From the NCBI RefSeq assembly GCF_004358445.1, contig NZ_CP037951.1, positions 2,281,501 to 2,345,500 of the forward strand: a DNA stretch of 64,000 nt, in the 5' to 3' direction. Positions 47,065 to 56,490 of the stretch are shown here, piece after piece (positions within the stretch are counted from its first letter, which is position 1; each line of letters opens with the position of its first letter). Under the pieces are notes generated by a model. The model did not search any database, was not told where the DNA came from, and was given only the letters and a program-made list of their open reading frames with translations. Position numbers and translations under genes: made by a program. Source of the DNA: Parashewanella tropica. Lineage in GTDB: Bacteria > Pseudomonadota > Gammaproteobacteria > Enterobacterales > Shewanellaceae.

Positions 47065-49655
47065 ACAGTGGTTTCAAATTTCAGGGAAAACTTGTTTTCC
47101 TTTTTTTATGTTTCTTGGTCTATGTAGGACTAGAACTAGCCTTAAACCTTCTACTAATTGAATTGTATTCACAACCTGTAGAAACGGTATTCTCAGAGAA
47201 AACTGAAGCCATTCACAATCTTGATTTATTTGGACGAACGCTTTCCAGTTTCGGTCTTGCGTTAGCTATTGTAAGTTCATTTCCACTTTGGCGCTTCGCG
47301 CCTAATGTCAATAAAGAAAAAGCTAAGGCTCTGCACTCTGAAAAAAAGGCAGTTCCGCTTACCGAAAAACAAGCACTCAAAGCAAAATGGTTAGCAAGAC
47401 CTTTAGTTTTTTTCCTTATATGGATGGCTTTAATACCTGCGCTCAGGTTAGTTGTTGATGGTATTGTGCACAATACAGACAACAACGGCAGATTAAATGC
47501 TGTAAGAGCCATAATATACAAAGAAGGATATTTATCTGGCGCGATACAAATTGATGGTGCTGATAAGTTTAACCAGCTCGTTTCAAACTCAGAAAAAAGA
47601 AAACTGGTTTTAGCCCTAATCCCGTCACTGGCATACTTCTCCAATAGCTTTAATAAGTTAATTGAACAAAACATGGAGAACATTGCAGATACTTTTTTAA
47701 GAAACCATCAAAAACAGCAGTTTGCTCAAGCAGGTTTACCCAAGTTGAGAGCATTCGATAGGGTTTACCAAGATGAATTTAATAAGTATCGGGCTGCTCA
47801 AAAAAAACATAGAGTCGCACTAGATAAGCTCAATGACAGAGCTTCCATTTTACAAGAGCAACAAGCGTTAGTTAACGCGATCAATGATGAAATTCAGATG
47901 CACTGGGATTCTTATGCTGAGAGATACGCCAGTGCTAGAAAAGATTACAAGCAGTTATCAAAAAATGACATGCTTAGAAAGCGACACCATGAATTTAAAG
48001 ATCAACACCGAAGTAGAGGTTGTAACCTAGATTGTGAAGCTCAAGTTGAAATGTACCATGCAGATTACTTCAATAACCTCAAATATGAAAGTGGAGAATC
48101 TTTAGGGATATTAGTAAAACCAGAAGATATTGAATTTAGCACGTATGGAACTGAAGAACGCATTTTACAAATGCTACAAAAAGGGCGAAAACGCTGGTTA
48201 AAACTTGATTATGGTGTAGGAGAACATCAGAAATTTGAAGAGTTTGTAATATCAGAAGAAGCGAGAAAGCTTGTAATTAAGAAGTTCAAATCGAAAGGAG
48301 TTGATTTACCTAGCGATTGGCAACTGAATAATACTGCGCTTATTTCTGAAATATTGACCGCCAAATATCGTGATCAGCTTGCAAAAGTTTGGAAAAATTA
48401 TTTGGCATCGTCTCAATTCAAAATTAATGAAAAGTCTCTAGACAAAATAGCCTTCGCCCAACATAAAAAAATAAACAGCGTAGCCAGACGTTCACTTGGG
48501 ACGTTTTATATTAATGGTTTTTCTCCTGCTATTTCAGAGAGGGACTATGTTAAACGTTGGATAGCGCAGCAAGATAATATTTCATTCATTAGAATGATTA
48601 ACTCAACGGCATCTGTAGCGGCGTTTTCTCCTGGCGGTTCACTGTATGATATTGGTAATGACGCCGTTAAACTTGCAGTCGTTCTCCCCTTTAGTGTGAT
48701 CTTGAGCTTTCTGGCCATTTTTGTTCTCTGCATAAAGTTTGGTAGATATTTATTGAGTCGAGAAGCACCTTATCACCTTGTTGCATTAGGCGCGCTAAGT
48801 ATTCTTGCTTTTATCTTACCTGTTATGAGTTCCATTGGGCAAAAAGGATCTTATCAAGACGCGATGGCTTCCTTCGCTGAAAAATTTAACGAAGGAAATA
48901 GCACCGAATATAATAAGACTGTATTTTTTGGGGTTGCTTTAGATTTCGAGAATGGCTTGTATCAAAAGTATCATGACTGGGAATTGATAAAAGCACTGCA
49001 AGGCTTAATGTTTGAGAGCAACTCTAGAAATTCAGCTGAATCTGAAGTTCACCAACAGCAAAAACCTCTACTTAACCTCGTCACCTCATACGATGATGCT
49101 ATGTATAAACACTTCTCATGGCTTCCAAATTATTATGGTGCAGGAAACATTCAACATTTTGATGTAAACATCACAGTGCTAAAACGAGATCATACCATTG
49201 GTGCATTTCTCGGCCTGAACTTAAAAAATGGCAAAGTGAATAAAGTCACTATGCCTAATTTTTTAGAAAACAAAGATCTGGCCTTATTGGCTGAACAAAG
49301 GTTTTTTTATAACCCTGATATTATTGGTATAGCGAAAACATTTGTTGATAATTATGAAAATGGTGATTACCTATTGAGCTTGTCGAATGGTAGCTTCATG
49401 CGAGAATCAGCCATCAGTAAACTCGAAAAATCGATTAAAACTGTCATCAATTCACAAACGCGTTTGCTCAATGCTGTAAATGAGTTAAAGAGAGCTGGTA
49501 ATAAGAACTTGGTGCTAATACAAATGAATCGCTCAGAGAGTTACCAATGCTTTGCAGCACCCAATATCATGGCCTCCTCTTTAGCAAGCGCAGTTAATAC
49601 TAATAATTACCAGTTAAAGCCGATCAAAAACTGTAAGGGAGTACTTAGTGAATAA
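47049..49655 (+). CDS. Large membrane protein of unknown function
   Basis: This 868-aa protein is not recognised. Predicted membrane segments lie at about residues 14-37, 60-80, 115-137, 542-565 and 574-592. A charged, largely helical and coiled-coil-like domain (about 200-520) sits between the third and fourth. A second soluble domain (about 595-868) follows, with a short C-terminal pair of cysteines. The middle domain contains Cys-x3-Cys (CNLDC). It overlaps the lipoprotein gene before it and the 55-aa gene after it, indicating an envelope complex encoded by the operon. No enzymatic motif is visible. Confidence 0.75.
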   Translation: MEKQVNSGFKFQGKLVFLFLCFLVYVGLELALNLLLIELYSQPVETVFSEKTEAIHNLDLFGRTLSSFGLALAIVSSFPLWRFAPNVNKEKAKALHSEKKAVPLTEKQALKAKWLARPLVFFLIWMALIPALRLVVDGIVHNTDNNGRLNAVRAIIYKEGYLSGAIQIDGADKFNQLVSNSEKRKLVLALIPSLAYFSNSFNKLIEQNMENIADTFLRNHQKQQFAQAGLPKLRAFDRVYQDEFNKYRAAQKKHRVALDKLNDRASILQEQQALVNAINDEIQMHWDSYAERYASARKDYKQLSKNDMLRKRHHEFKDQHRSRGCNLDCEAQVEMYHADYFNNLKYESGESLGILVKPEDIEFSTYGTEERILQMLQKGRKRWLKLDYGVGEHQKFEEFVISEEARKLVIKKFKSKGVDLPSDWQLNNTALISEILTAKYRDQLAKVWKNYLASSQFKINEKSLDKIAFAQHKKINSVARRSLGTFYINGFSPAISERDYVKRWIAQQDNISFIRMINSTASVAAFSPGGSLYDIGNDAVKLAVVLPFSVILSFLAIFVLCIKFGRYLLSREAPYHLVALGALSILAFILPVMSSIGQKGSYQDAMASFAEKFNEGNSTEYNKTVFFGVALDFENGLYQKYHDWELIKALQGLMFESNSRNSAESEVHQQQKPLLNLVTSYDDAMYKHFSWLPNYYGAGNIQHFDVNITVLKRDHTIGAFLGLNLKNGKVNKVTMPNFLENKDLALLAEQRFFYNPDIIGIAKTFVDNYENGDYLLSLSNGSFMRESAISKLEKSIKTVINSQTRLLNAVNELKRAGNKNLVLIQMNRSESYQCFAAPNIMASSLASAVNTNNYQLKPIKNCKGVLSE

Positions 49656-49815
49656 AATAAAAAAAATACTGTCAGAAAATATTGTAAATTTCGTGTTATT
49701 TGCACTGGTGTGGTCGGCTTTTCAAGTGATGCACATCAATCAAGAAGCTGAAACATTGAAAGCAATACAAACCATGGAAAGAATAAAGCTTAAATGGTCA
49801 TTAACTAAGGACTAA
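49648..49815 (+). CDS. Single-span membrane microprotein
   Basis: This 55-aa protein starts at a GTG with GGGAG six bases upstream and overlaps the end of the 868-aa gene by eight bases. A short basic N-terminus (MNKIKKIL) is followed by one hydrophobic segment (about 14-30, VNFVLFALVWSAFQVM) and a charged helix. It resembles the next 104-aa protein in layout. The coupled start and operon position support it being real. Confidence 0.72.
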   Translation: MNKIKKILSENIVNFVLFALVWSAFQVMHINQEAETLKAIQTMERIKLKWSLTKD

Positions 49816-49819
49816 ACTG

Positions 49820-50134
49820 ATGCCAAATAACGAAAAGCCAAACAAACAATCACTGTTTACATTTGAAATTAACATTCCTGTTGTTTTTGCTGTTTTCTGC
49901 CTGTTATACCTTGGATATAGTGGGCACCAAGAAAATATGAAAAACTCTCAGAAGATAAATCAGTTATTGCTGAAATATGAAAAAACGCTCGATACAGCTA
50001 TCGCAAGCGATAAAAAATCTTTGAGTAACTACAGAAAAAATATTGAGAATGTTTTAGCTGATTTATCACCTGAAGAAAAGCGATTGCTTGAAGCAACGCT
50101 TAGCCTTTCTAAAGGCGGTAACACCCCCAAGTAG
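49820..50134 (+). CDS. Single-span membrane protein with coiled coil
   Basis: This 104-aa protein is not recognised. It has a short cytoplasmic N-terminus, one membrane segment (about residues 19-36, INIPVVFAVFCLLYLGY) and a charged helical tail that could form a coiled coil. It starts four bases after the 55-aa gene and closes the operon. Two small single-span proteins after a large polytopic one suggest accessory subunits. Confidence 0.75.
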   Translation: MPNNEKPNKQSLFTFEINIPVVFAVFCLLYLGYSGHQENMKNSQKINQLLLKYEKTLDTAIASDKKSLSNYRKNIENVLADLSPEEKRLLEATLSLSKGGNTPK

Positions 50135-50233
50135 TTTTATTTGTACTAGTGTGATTACCAAGGGAGACTGACGGTATAATTACCGAGCGACTTTGACGTA
50201 TTAACACTAGCAATCTCCACCCAAGTTAGCAAC

Positions 50234-50350
50234 TTATGCTGACTTGGGGAGTAAATCTAATTTAGCCAGCCTTAATGCCGCTGTATTCATATTTTCTCGC
50301 AGCCATATATAACGCACCCCAGCAGGACTGATTTCAATGTCCAGTTCCAT
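50234..50350 (-). pseudogene. Possible transposase (integrase-type) fragment
   Basis: A 38-codon open stretch encodes ISPAGVRYIWLRENMNTAAL, which resembles the helix-turn-helix segment preceding the rve domain in IS481/IS3-type transposases. There is no room for the catalytic domain. It lies in the otherwise gene-free interval 50135-50451. The resemblance was noted by eye only. Confidence 0.3.
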
Positions 50351-50451
50351 TAGACCAGAACACTTTCACATCAATTTTAAGAGAGTATTAAACCATAGCT
50401 AATACAATAAATGCATTAGATGCCTGCCATCGTAGGCATGACAACTACTTC

Positions 50452-50736
50452 CTACTTAATCCTACTATTCGCCCAAGGTGAACCTGGTAACGGCGTTTCA
50501 GATTTAGGCTTTTTCACCTCTCCACAAAAGGTATCAATATAAAGCTGCTCGACTTTATCTCTCGCCCACTGTTGTTTGCGCAAAAATTTAAGGGAAGACT
50601 TGATGGAAGGATCGCTTTTAAAGCAATTAATGTTTACTCTCTGAGCAAGCCCACTCCAGCCATATTTTTCGTGAAGTTTTACTAGCAAGCTCTCTAGTTT
50701 TATACCGTGAAGGGGATTATTTGGTTGTTGATTCAT
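50452..50736 (-). CDS. VF530-family (DUF2132) DNA-binding-like protein
   Basis: This 94-aa protein matches the small VF530 family: [20 protein letters not shown] near the N-terminus, then [21 protein letters not shown] and [11 protein letters not shown]. The fold is a compact helical bundle, and a DNA-binding role has been suggested for the family from structure. I start at 50736 (MNQQPNN), since the family begins close to NPLHG; the open frame extends 25 codons further. Apparently a single-gene unit. Confidence 0.88.
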   Translation of the reverse strand: MNQQPNNPLHGIKLESLLVKLHEKYGWSGLAQRVNINCFKSDPSIKSSLKFLRKQQWARDKVEQLYIDTFCGEVKKPKSETPLPGSPWANSRIK

Positions 50737-50878
50737 AGGTGTCTCAAAGCAATAACAATTGAGTTTTTCAGAGAGGAAACCTTTGTTCCTATTGAAAACG
50801 AATCGGTGCAAGATAGTGAAATTGACTGTAATTGTAAACTGTTACTTTGGCTTACTTGGCATTGTATCTCGCTCTGGC

Positions 50879-51250
50879 TCACATCATATTAAAATTGTTG
50901 TCTTGCCACTCTATGCTGACATAATATTTATACACTGTTAGGTGAATATCTGTGACGTGGACTTGTAATGGATTTTGTACTTCTTTTTCTTTTAACAGGG
51001 CAAATTTTTCTAGATCGAAACCTTTGTATGCTGGAAAAGTCAAATGCACGATTCCCCCTTCAAATTGGCATCGACCACTTTCATTAATTTGGAAATGGTT
51101 ATGAGGCGACTTTAATTGTTTTACTTCAATTGCAGCACTGCATTTGAACCTTCTGCCATCTATGCTTTTTCCATTGTGTGATGCTGCATAAACTGGAGCG
51201 CTTAAAGCAACGAAGAAGAGTAAAACTTTTAGCTTTGTGGAATAGCTCAT
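50879..51250 (-). CDS. Small exported hypothetical protein
   Basis: This 123-aa protein has a clean signal peptide (cleavage near VYAAS, residue 22). The 100-residue mature part is beta-rich by pattern and holds two cysteines (FKCSA, GRCQF) that could form a disulfide. I do not recognise a family. Its ATG overlaps the stop of the upstream 164-aa gene by four bases, so the two are co-translated. Confidence 0.7.
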   Translation of the reverse strand: MSYSTKLKVLLFFVALSAPVYAASHNGKSIDGRRFKCSAAIEVKQLKSPHNHFQINESGRCQFEGGIVHLTFPAYKGFDLEKFALLKEKEVQNPLQVHVTDIHLTVYKYYVSIEWQDNNFNMM

Positions 51251-51741
51251 AGGTAGTTCCTTTGAAATTCAATATTCCTATCTACAGTTTGGTGCCCAAG
51301 AATAGTTCCTGCTAATCCCCCAAATGAAGCACCGCACAAGCCAAATATACTTGAACATACAGTTGAAGTTATCAGCGATGATGATAAGCATACACCTGCA
51401 AGGTAAACACCTCCACCAACGATTCCTCCTACAAAGCATCCACCTATGCCGAGCGAATACATCAACAAATCGACACTTCTATCAAACGAATAGTTTGATT
51501 GAGGAAGTTGGTAAAGCCTGTGGTCTTGGGTTCCAAGTGAATCGGTTATTCTCAGTTTACAGCGACAACCTTGAACAACTTCATCATGTAACAATTTCGA
51601 GTCAACTTCATCATCCGTTAAATCATTTTTATCTAACACTATCTCAACAGCAGCATCCTCACAGCAGCTGATCTTGTCATTCTCTTCATTTTCACACGGA
51701 AAAAGCTCCGCCAAACAGTAGTGTTCAAGCCTTGTTATCAT
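51247..51741 (-). CDS. Hypothetical protein with glycine-rich membrane segments
   Basis: This 164-aa protein is not recognised. The N-terminal 90 residues are acidic and contain an unusual number of cysteines (CENEEND, SCCED, GCRCKL). The C-terminal part (about 95-150) is glycine/serine-rich and hydrophobic (GIGGCFVGGIVGGGVYLAG), like glycine-zipper membrane helices. Such segments occur in membrane-inserting and pore-forming small proteins, but that role is not shown here. It is the first gene of a two-gene unit with the exported 123-aa protein. Confidence 0.65.
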   Translation of the reverse strand: MITRLEHYCLAELFPCENEENDKISCCEDAAVEIVLDKNDLTDDEVDSKLLHDEVVQGCRCKLRITDSLGTQDHRLYQLPQSNYSFDRSVDLLMYSLGIGGCFVGGIVGGGVYLAGVCLSSSLITSTVCSSIFGLCGASFGGLAGTILGHQTVDRNIEFQRNYL

Positions 51742-52067
51742 AGTTAAAACTGTGTGCTAATAATTGACAACAAACTACGTAAATGACGAAAACAATACCA
51801 ATTAAAATATGTTCACAAATCCGATATTGCATCTATAAAACAATGACTAGGGCGTTCATAAATAGATTTTTAATGATAACCTCTGATTTTCTTGTTATTG
51901 TATACAAAACAACCACAAGGTTTAGTGTGATGTGCAGTTAAAGGATTAACCATACATCACTGTTGTCTATTCATCATTTTTCGTGACGTTGAGAGCAAGC
52001 TATCTCTGAATACGGAAGTTTTAGCTAAAAATACACTCAAAATACGGTGAAATGAAAGGCAACTACC
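51742..52067. other. Divergent intergenic region
   Basis: These 326 bp separate the 164-aa gene from the LuxR-type regulator gene. The stretch is AT-rich. I see no gene, repeat or clear promoter pair. Confidence 0.5.
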
Positions 52068-53357
52068 ATGGCTAAAGCGGGCTTTGCACAAGCATTAACC
52101 GAAAGACAAGAAGAAATTTTGAACCTTGTCTCCAAAGGCTTAACAAATAATGAGATTGCTCAGCTACTCGGACTTTCTGTCAATACCATCAAGACCCACA
52201 TATCAACGGTTTTCAATTCATTAGGGGCAAGTAATCGCGCAGAAGCGATTAGCATTTTTCAGTCAATGCAGCAGCACTATACTGGCACTGAGCTTTTGAA
52301 AGTGGATATCCACTCTACTCAGCCTGAACTCTATCATTTAACTAATGAAATTGGGCAAAATCTGCTTCAATCTCAATTATTTGAAGTTTCTGTGGCAAAA
52401 TCAGGGCAAGCAGAGTACTTAATCAAACTAGAGAGTTCAAAAGACCAAGTAAATATTAGTATTCATCGTCCTCAAGATGGAACCATTATTTGGCAAGAGC
52501 ACTCTCATACGCTTCAAACCTTTCCAATCACTCCAGTTTCAATCGAATTAATCCAGTTGATGGTTGGAGATTGTTGTAAACAAGCTCTCCCGCAAAGTGA
52601 TGCTCATAGGTATTTAAACTTTTACCCTTGTATACATGGGTTCTTCAGCTATTCACAAAAGCATAGAGCAACGAATCTGACACAAATTATGACGGCAATA
52701 GATGAAATTAATGATGATGCTACCGTTTATGCTATCGCAAGCTTGATTGAATACCGAAGTCTTGCTGAAGCCCCTGAAAGCAGCGATGCTATGGCAGCAT
52801 TTTCTCGCATTAGTTTTCACGCCAAAACGGCATTGGGGCTGAATAAGCACTGCACTTGGTCCCATTTAGCTATGGCTGTTATGCATTTTATTCAAAAGAA
52901 CATACCCGCTTCTATTGAACACGCCAAGCAATCCATCGTGCTCTATAAAGGCAATTACACTGCGCAAAGCTTCTTGGCTCAAATGTATGCTTTGAGCAAC
53001 CAGCCCCACAAAGCACTTGAACATCTTGATGAAGCTTTGAAAATTTACCCAGCTTTGCATTGGCAAGGGCTGATGATGTCTTCTAAGGCTTTGGTTTATT
53101 TTGCACTAAAAGATTTTGAGTCTTGCATTCAATTATGCCAAAAAAGTACTGATTTTATCGAAGCCTGTTTGCTAACCGATTTAGTCTGGATAGTTAGCCT
53201 AGCGCTCACACAGCAACAAGAGCAATTACAGCAAAGAATACAGCAACTTCCCAAGTTCAATAATAAAGAATATCAGCGTTTATTGTCAGTGTTACCCGGT
53301 GAATCAATCTCTGAATTTACTCGGATACTGAAACAACTCAAAGTCTTACCTGACTAA
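52068..53357 (+). CDS. LuxR-type regulator with TPR-like C-terminal domain
   Basis: This 429-aa transcription factor has the GerE/LuxR helix-turn-helix at the N-terminus rather than the C-terminus (about residues 8-66: LTERQEEILNLVSKGLTNNE, LSVNTIKTHISTVFNSLGAS). The middle (about 75-160) resembles the TolB-N-like domain seen in other HTH-TPR regulators. The C-terminal half (about 255-380) forms TPR-like helix pairs (HLAMAVMHF, AQSFLAQMYALSNQPHKALE, KALVYFALKDFESCIQLCQK). No receiver or autoinducer domain is present. The permuted NlpC/P60 gene follows after 43 bases on the same strand, so it may be a target or partner. Confidence 0.85.
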   Translation: MAKAGFAQALTERQEEILNLVSKGLTNNEIAQLLGLSVNTIKTHISTVFNSLGASNRAEAISIFQSMQQHYTGTELLKVDIHSTQPELYHLTNEIGQNLLQSQLFEVSVAKSGQAEYLIKLESSKDQVNISIHRPQDGTIIWQEHSHTLQTFPITPVSIELIQLMVGDCCKQALPQSDAHRYLNFYPCIHGFFSYSQKHRATNLTQIMTAIDEINDDATVYAIASLIEYRSLAEAPESSDAMAAFSRISFHAKTALGLNKHCTWSHLAMAVMHFIQKNIPASIEHAKQSIVLYKGNYTAQSFLAQMYALSNQPHKALEHLDEALKIYPALHWQGLMMSSKALVYFALKDFESCIQLCQKSTDFIEACLLTDLVWIVSLALTQQQEQLQQRIQQLPKFNNKEYQRLLSVLPGESISEFTRILKQLKVLPD

Positions 53358-53400
53358 GCTTCGCCAGATGACATCAAAATAAAAACATGGAGAAAACACA

Positions 53401-54309
53401 ATGGATGGTTTATTTATATCAAAACCCAGCGACCAGCTCTCTGAAGCAAAGTTACAGGCTGGAGATATTATTTTATTTGAAGGTGAAGCAGGCGATACTC
53501 TTAACTGGCTGATCATGCATTTAAGCAATTCTAAATACACTCATTCAGCCTTAGTATATGAAGATGGAATACTGGCAGATGCCGCACTTTCTGGCCTGAA
53601 CATTCATCATTTTTCGCAAAAAGAATCTGGTCGTCCTGCTTGTGTCATGCGTTTAAATGGCATCACCGACTCTGAGCCTTTAATAACTAACGCCGCGACT
53701 TTGGTTAACAAGAAACTCCCCTACGATAAACCAGGGCTTATTCTCGCTGGTTTACTGTTACTGCAGAAAAAATTCCCTCTACATCGTAAGGCACAAAAAT
53801 GGGCGAGTTTACTTCTGCAACATGCCGCGAAAGAAATTTCTGCCGCCTTTGCTAAAGGAAAACACCCTGTGACTTGCTCTCAGTTTGTATCAAGTGTGTA
53901 CACAATGACGGGTGGTGATTACGCGCTGTATTTCAAAAATGCAGACATATTATCGAGCTCTGACAAAGATGGCCTGATACACAAATGCCAAAAATTGTTG
54001 GGAACTAAAATACCAACGAACTTAGCCTATGGAATAGAAGTAAGCAGCAGCCTTGATGAAATACTGAGCCAGCTGAAAGATGCATTGAATGATACTGAAT
54101 CAGTTGAAGAACCAGTTCTTCCTGAAACAGTGAACGCGGTAAAACGATTCAGTTGCAGTTTGACTAGAACGCTCAATTCAGAAGATGCAATTCATAAATT
54201 GGCAAAAGGAGAAGAGCTATTTATCACTCCAGGAGATCTACGCCAACACTGTATTAATTTGCAGTTCATTTGTGATGTTCATATCGTTCGTGATAATGCA
54301 ATTGCATAA
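53401..54309 (+). CDS. Permuted NlpC/P60 (YiiX/YaeF-like) protein
   Basis: This 302-aa protein has a circularly permuted papain-like domain. LQAGDIILFEGEAGD at about residue 18 starts the fold, the catalytic His is in YTHSALVYEDG (about 45), and the Cys is in PVTCSQFVSSVY (about 160). This His-before-Cys order marks the permuted group of amidases/lipid hydrolases. The C-terminal 100 residues are of unknown fold. There is no signal peptide, so it is not an obvious cell-wall hydrolase. A GGAG ribosome site precedes the ATG. It follows the LuxR-TPR gene closely. Confidence 0.8.
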   Translation: MDGLFISKPSDQLSEAKLQAGDIILFEGEAGDTLNWLIMHLSNSKYTHSALVYEDGILADAALSGLNIHHFSQKESGRPACVMRLNGITDSEPLITNAATLVNKKLPYDKPGLILAGLLLLQKKFPLHRKAQKWASLLLQHAAKEISAAFAKGKHPVTCSQFVSSVYTMTGGDYALYFKNADILSSSDKDGLIHKCQKLLGTKIPTNLAYGIEVSSSLDEILSQLKDALNDTESVEEPVLPETVNAVKRFSCSLTRTLNSEDAIHKLAKGEELFITPGDLRQHCINLQFICDVHIVRDNAIA

Positions 54310-54427
54310 AAGCTATTTATCTTATGAGATTGTTTTTTACAGCGATAAATTGAGTCAGATCAAGATGTAATTTTTTTATTTGATTACACTCCTTTCCCGT
54401 ATTTTGTACTCTAAAGTGGATAAATAA

Positions 54428-54802
54428 ATGAAAGGATTTTCTATCGGGATCATTGGTGCTGGCCAAGCAGCGACAGAACTATTACAACAACTCGTTGCTG
54501 CTAAGTTTGTTCATATTGTTGCTGTTGCTGACTTAAAAACAGATACTCCAGGGATCAAACTTGCGGAAGAGCATGGCATTCCAACTACAACCAATATGAA
54601 CGATATTCTCAAGCTTGGCGAAGCCATTGATATTCTGATTGATGTGACTGGCGTTTGCGAAGTTAGAAATCAATTAAGACAATATATGTCAGAAACTAAT
54701 AATAAGCATACCGTTATAATGCATGAGCGCTTATCCGCATTAATGGTTTCTTTGGCTAAAGGTACATTGGTTGACATGAAAGGTAGTGACGACACGTATT
54801 AA
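54428..54802 (+). CDS. Small NAD(P)-binding Rossmann protein
   Basis: This 124-aa protein is a single Rossmann domain of the Gfo/Idh/MocA N-terminal type: GIIGAGQAATELLQQL (about 6-21), VAVADLKTD and a DILIDVTG strand. Full-length family members have a second substrate-binding domain that is absent here, so it may be a nucleotide-binding sensor or a truncated relative. The 3' end is natural-looking rather than frameshifted. A GAAAGG-rich context lacks a strong ribosome site. Confidence 0.7.
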   Translation: MKGFSIGIIGAGQAATELLQQLVAAKFVHIVAVADLKTDTPGIKLAEEHGIPTTTNMNDILKLGEAIDILIDVTGVCEVRNQLRQYMSETNNKHTVIMHERLSALMVSLAKGTLVDMKGSDDTY

Positions 54803-54891
54803 ATTAGGTGTAGTTATAACCAACTGAACTAAATCCAAAAAAATTGCTCATATATTCTGCGTCTTAGGATTTACTATAATACGGAGATTCA

Positions 54892-55485
54892 ATGAAAAAA
54901 ATTTTTTTGGGTTTATTAATTTTAACCACCCTCCTATCTACTGCCTGCACAAATATACCGCTTACAACCATGTATAAGATGATGACCATGAAACCCTTGG
55001 ATATTGATCCAAGACAATTGGTTATTGCTGTAGGTTCACCACAAGGACTTTCGGTCAAAGATGGAGGGATTATTCTGGACTTTAGTTTCAAAGCACCGGC
55101 TAATAATCTCAACCTTGATAATAAATTTATGGTAAAGGTAAATAAAGATTACCCTATTCCTTCTGAGCTTGAGGACGAAACTGAGGATAATAGAAAGATC
55201 ACTTTTTTACAGCTTGATGGAAAAGATGCAGAAACTATGTATCAAGCCCAACAAACCATAAAGAAATATAGGGAACACCATGAAGACGGTTCTGGTACTT
55301 TTACAATAAAAATACAGTCCGTATGTATGAATAAAGGCTTTTCAGCTGATGATATGGAAATCGATTTATTCGTAAAATTAGAGTCTAACGAAGAATTTTT
55401 TACATTTATGGAAGGCCTAGATCCTACTGATTTTAAGAGTGATAAACAAAAGTCCTCAAATATTATTCCAAAATGTGAATCTTAA
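54892..55485 (+). CDS. Putative lipoprotein
   Basis: This 197-aa protein has a signal peptide with a lipobox (LLSTAC, Cys near residue 19), so it should be lipid-anchored. The mature part is a mixed alpha/beta domain with two later cysteines and many acids. I do not recognise the family. An ACGGAG site precedes the ATG at good spacing. It ends just before a 10-bp hairpin shared with the convergent phosphatase gene. Confidence 0.7.
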   Translation: MKKIFLGLLILTTLLSTACTNIPLTTMYKMMTMKPLDIDPRQLVIAVGSPQGLSVKDGGIILDFSFKAPANNLNLDNKFMVKVNKDYPIPSELEDETEDNRKITFLQLDGKDAETMYQAQQTIKKYREHHEDGSGTFTIKIQSVCMNKGFSADDMEIDLFVKLESNEEFFTFMEGLDPTDFKSDKQKSSNIIPKCES

Positions 55486-55500
55486 TCATATGCCGATGTT

Positions 55501-55532
55501 GTTCCTACATTCAAAAACCAAGATGTAGGAAC
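55501..55532. terminator. Hairpin between convergent genes
   Basis: A 10-bp perfect stem (GTTCCTACAT/ATGTAGGAAC) with a 12-nt loop lies between the lipoprotein and the phosphatase, which ends at 55550 on the other strand. There is no clear T-run on either side, so it may act as a bidirectional stem. Confidence 0.55.
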
Positions 55533-55549
55533 TTCTGCTTTTAAAAGCG

Positions 55550-56470
55550 TTATTCACTCACCACAAAATTATCATCTGTTAATTCTTTCTCACCACTCCA
55601 GCGGTAAGCCACTAACTCACCGCCTTTAGCCACACTGTAATCAACACAAACGGCTTTGGCTGATTGAACTGTAGGTTTCCCTTGCAGCCAGTAATGACCA
55701 AAAAAAACAGGAACATCATCTTGATAGGTATAAGCGTTTGGAATTTCCGAATCAGGTAAAACATGATGATATTGTTCAGGCACAGTAAGTGCTAAATTCT
55801 TATAAGTCGGTGTTATCCCTCCCCACCACTTTATTCGAATTTGGTGTCTTGGGTTTCCATCTTTGTCTCTAAAAAAGACGCCATCAGGTAAATCTTGCTC
55901 CACCGCTTTCATCACATTTTCAATAGCATGATTATCCGGATGTTCTGTATTAGAAGCCGTTACATACATATCGTCTGTCAGTGTTCCATCCGAATTTAAT
56001 CGACCTCTTAGATGTTCGACGCTTGGAGGATACCAACACGCATGAGCAATGCGGATGTCACCTAAATCCAAAAACACAGGTAGAGTTTTGAACCAATCTA
56101 ATGCTTTTCGATGATGCTCACTACCTAATGGGAACTCATCTAAGAATGTTTGGTGTTGCTTGGTATGCTTCGCATTACGTTTACGAAGAAACTCGTCTTG
56201 CTTCTCTGGATGGGAAGTCGCGTAACAAATTGCATTAAACTCATGGTTCCCCATAATTGCCAACGCACTCCCCTGTTCTACCATAGCTTTGACTAATTCA
56301 ATCGTTGCAGCATTTTCTGGGCCTCTATCTATATAATCTCCAACAAAAATAGCTTTTCGAGTTGGATGTTGATAGGCGCCATCAAGCTTCACATAGCCCA
56401 TTTTAATTAACAAATTAACTAACTTAGAAGCATGACCGTGAATGTCTCCAATAATATCGTAATCTTGCAT
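55550..56470 (-). CDS. PPP-family metallophosphatase
   Basis: This 306-aa protein has the three metal-binding motifs of PPP/calcineurin-like enzymes: DIIGDIHGH at residues 5-13, FVGDYIDRGP (about 43-52) and IMGNHEF (about 75-81). A later HACW supplies a further ligand. It could be a protein phosphatase or a diadenosine-tetraphosphatase-like enzyme; length and motif order fit bacterial PrpA/ApaH relatives but do not decide. The secreted protein gene ends 20 bases upstream on the same strand, so the two may be co-transcribed. Confidence 0.9.
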   Translation of the reverse strand: MQDYDIIGDIHGHASKLVNLLIKMGYVKLDGAYQHPTRKAIFVGDYIDRGPENAATIELVKAMVEQGSALAIMGNHEFNAICYATSHPEKQDEFLRKRNAKHTKQHQTFLDEFPLGSEHHRKALDWFKTLPVFLDLGDIRIAHACWYPPSVEHLRGRLNSDGTLTDDMYVTASNTEHPDNHAIENVMKAVEQDLPDGVFFRDKDGNPRHQIRIKWWGGITPTYKNLALTVPEQYHHVLPDSEIPNAYTYQDDVPVFFGHYWLQGKPTVQSAKAVCVDYSVAKGGELVAYRWSGEKELTDDNFVVSE

Positions 56471-56490
56471 GAGTATCGTTTAATTTCCTA

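Noticed and set aside
47213-47683. 156-aa minus-strand open frame
   Set aside because: It lies within the 868-aa membrane-protein gene, with shadow-like composition.
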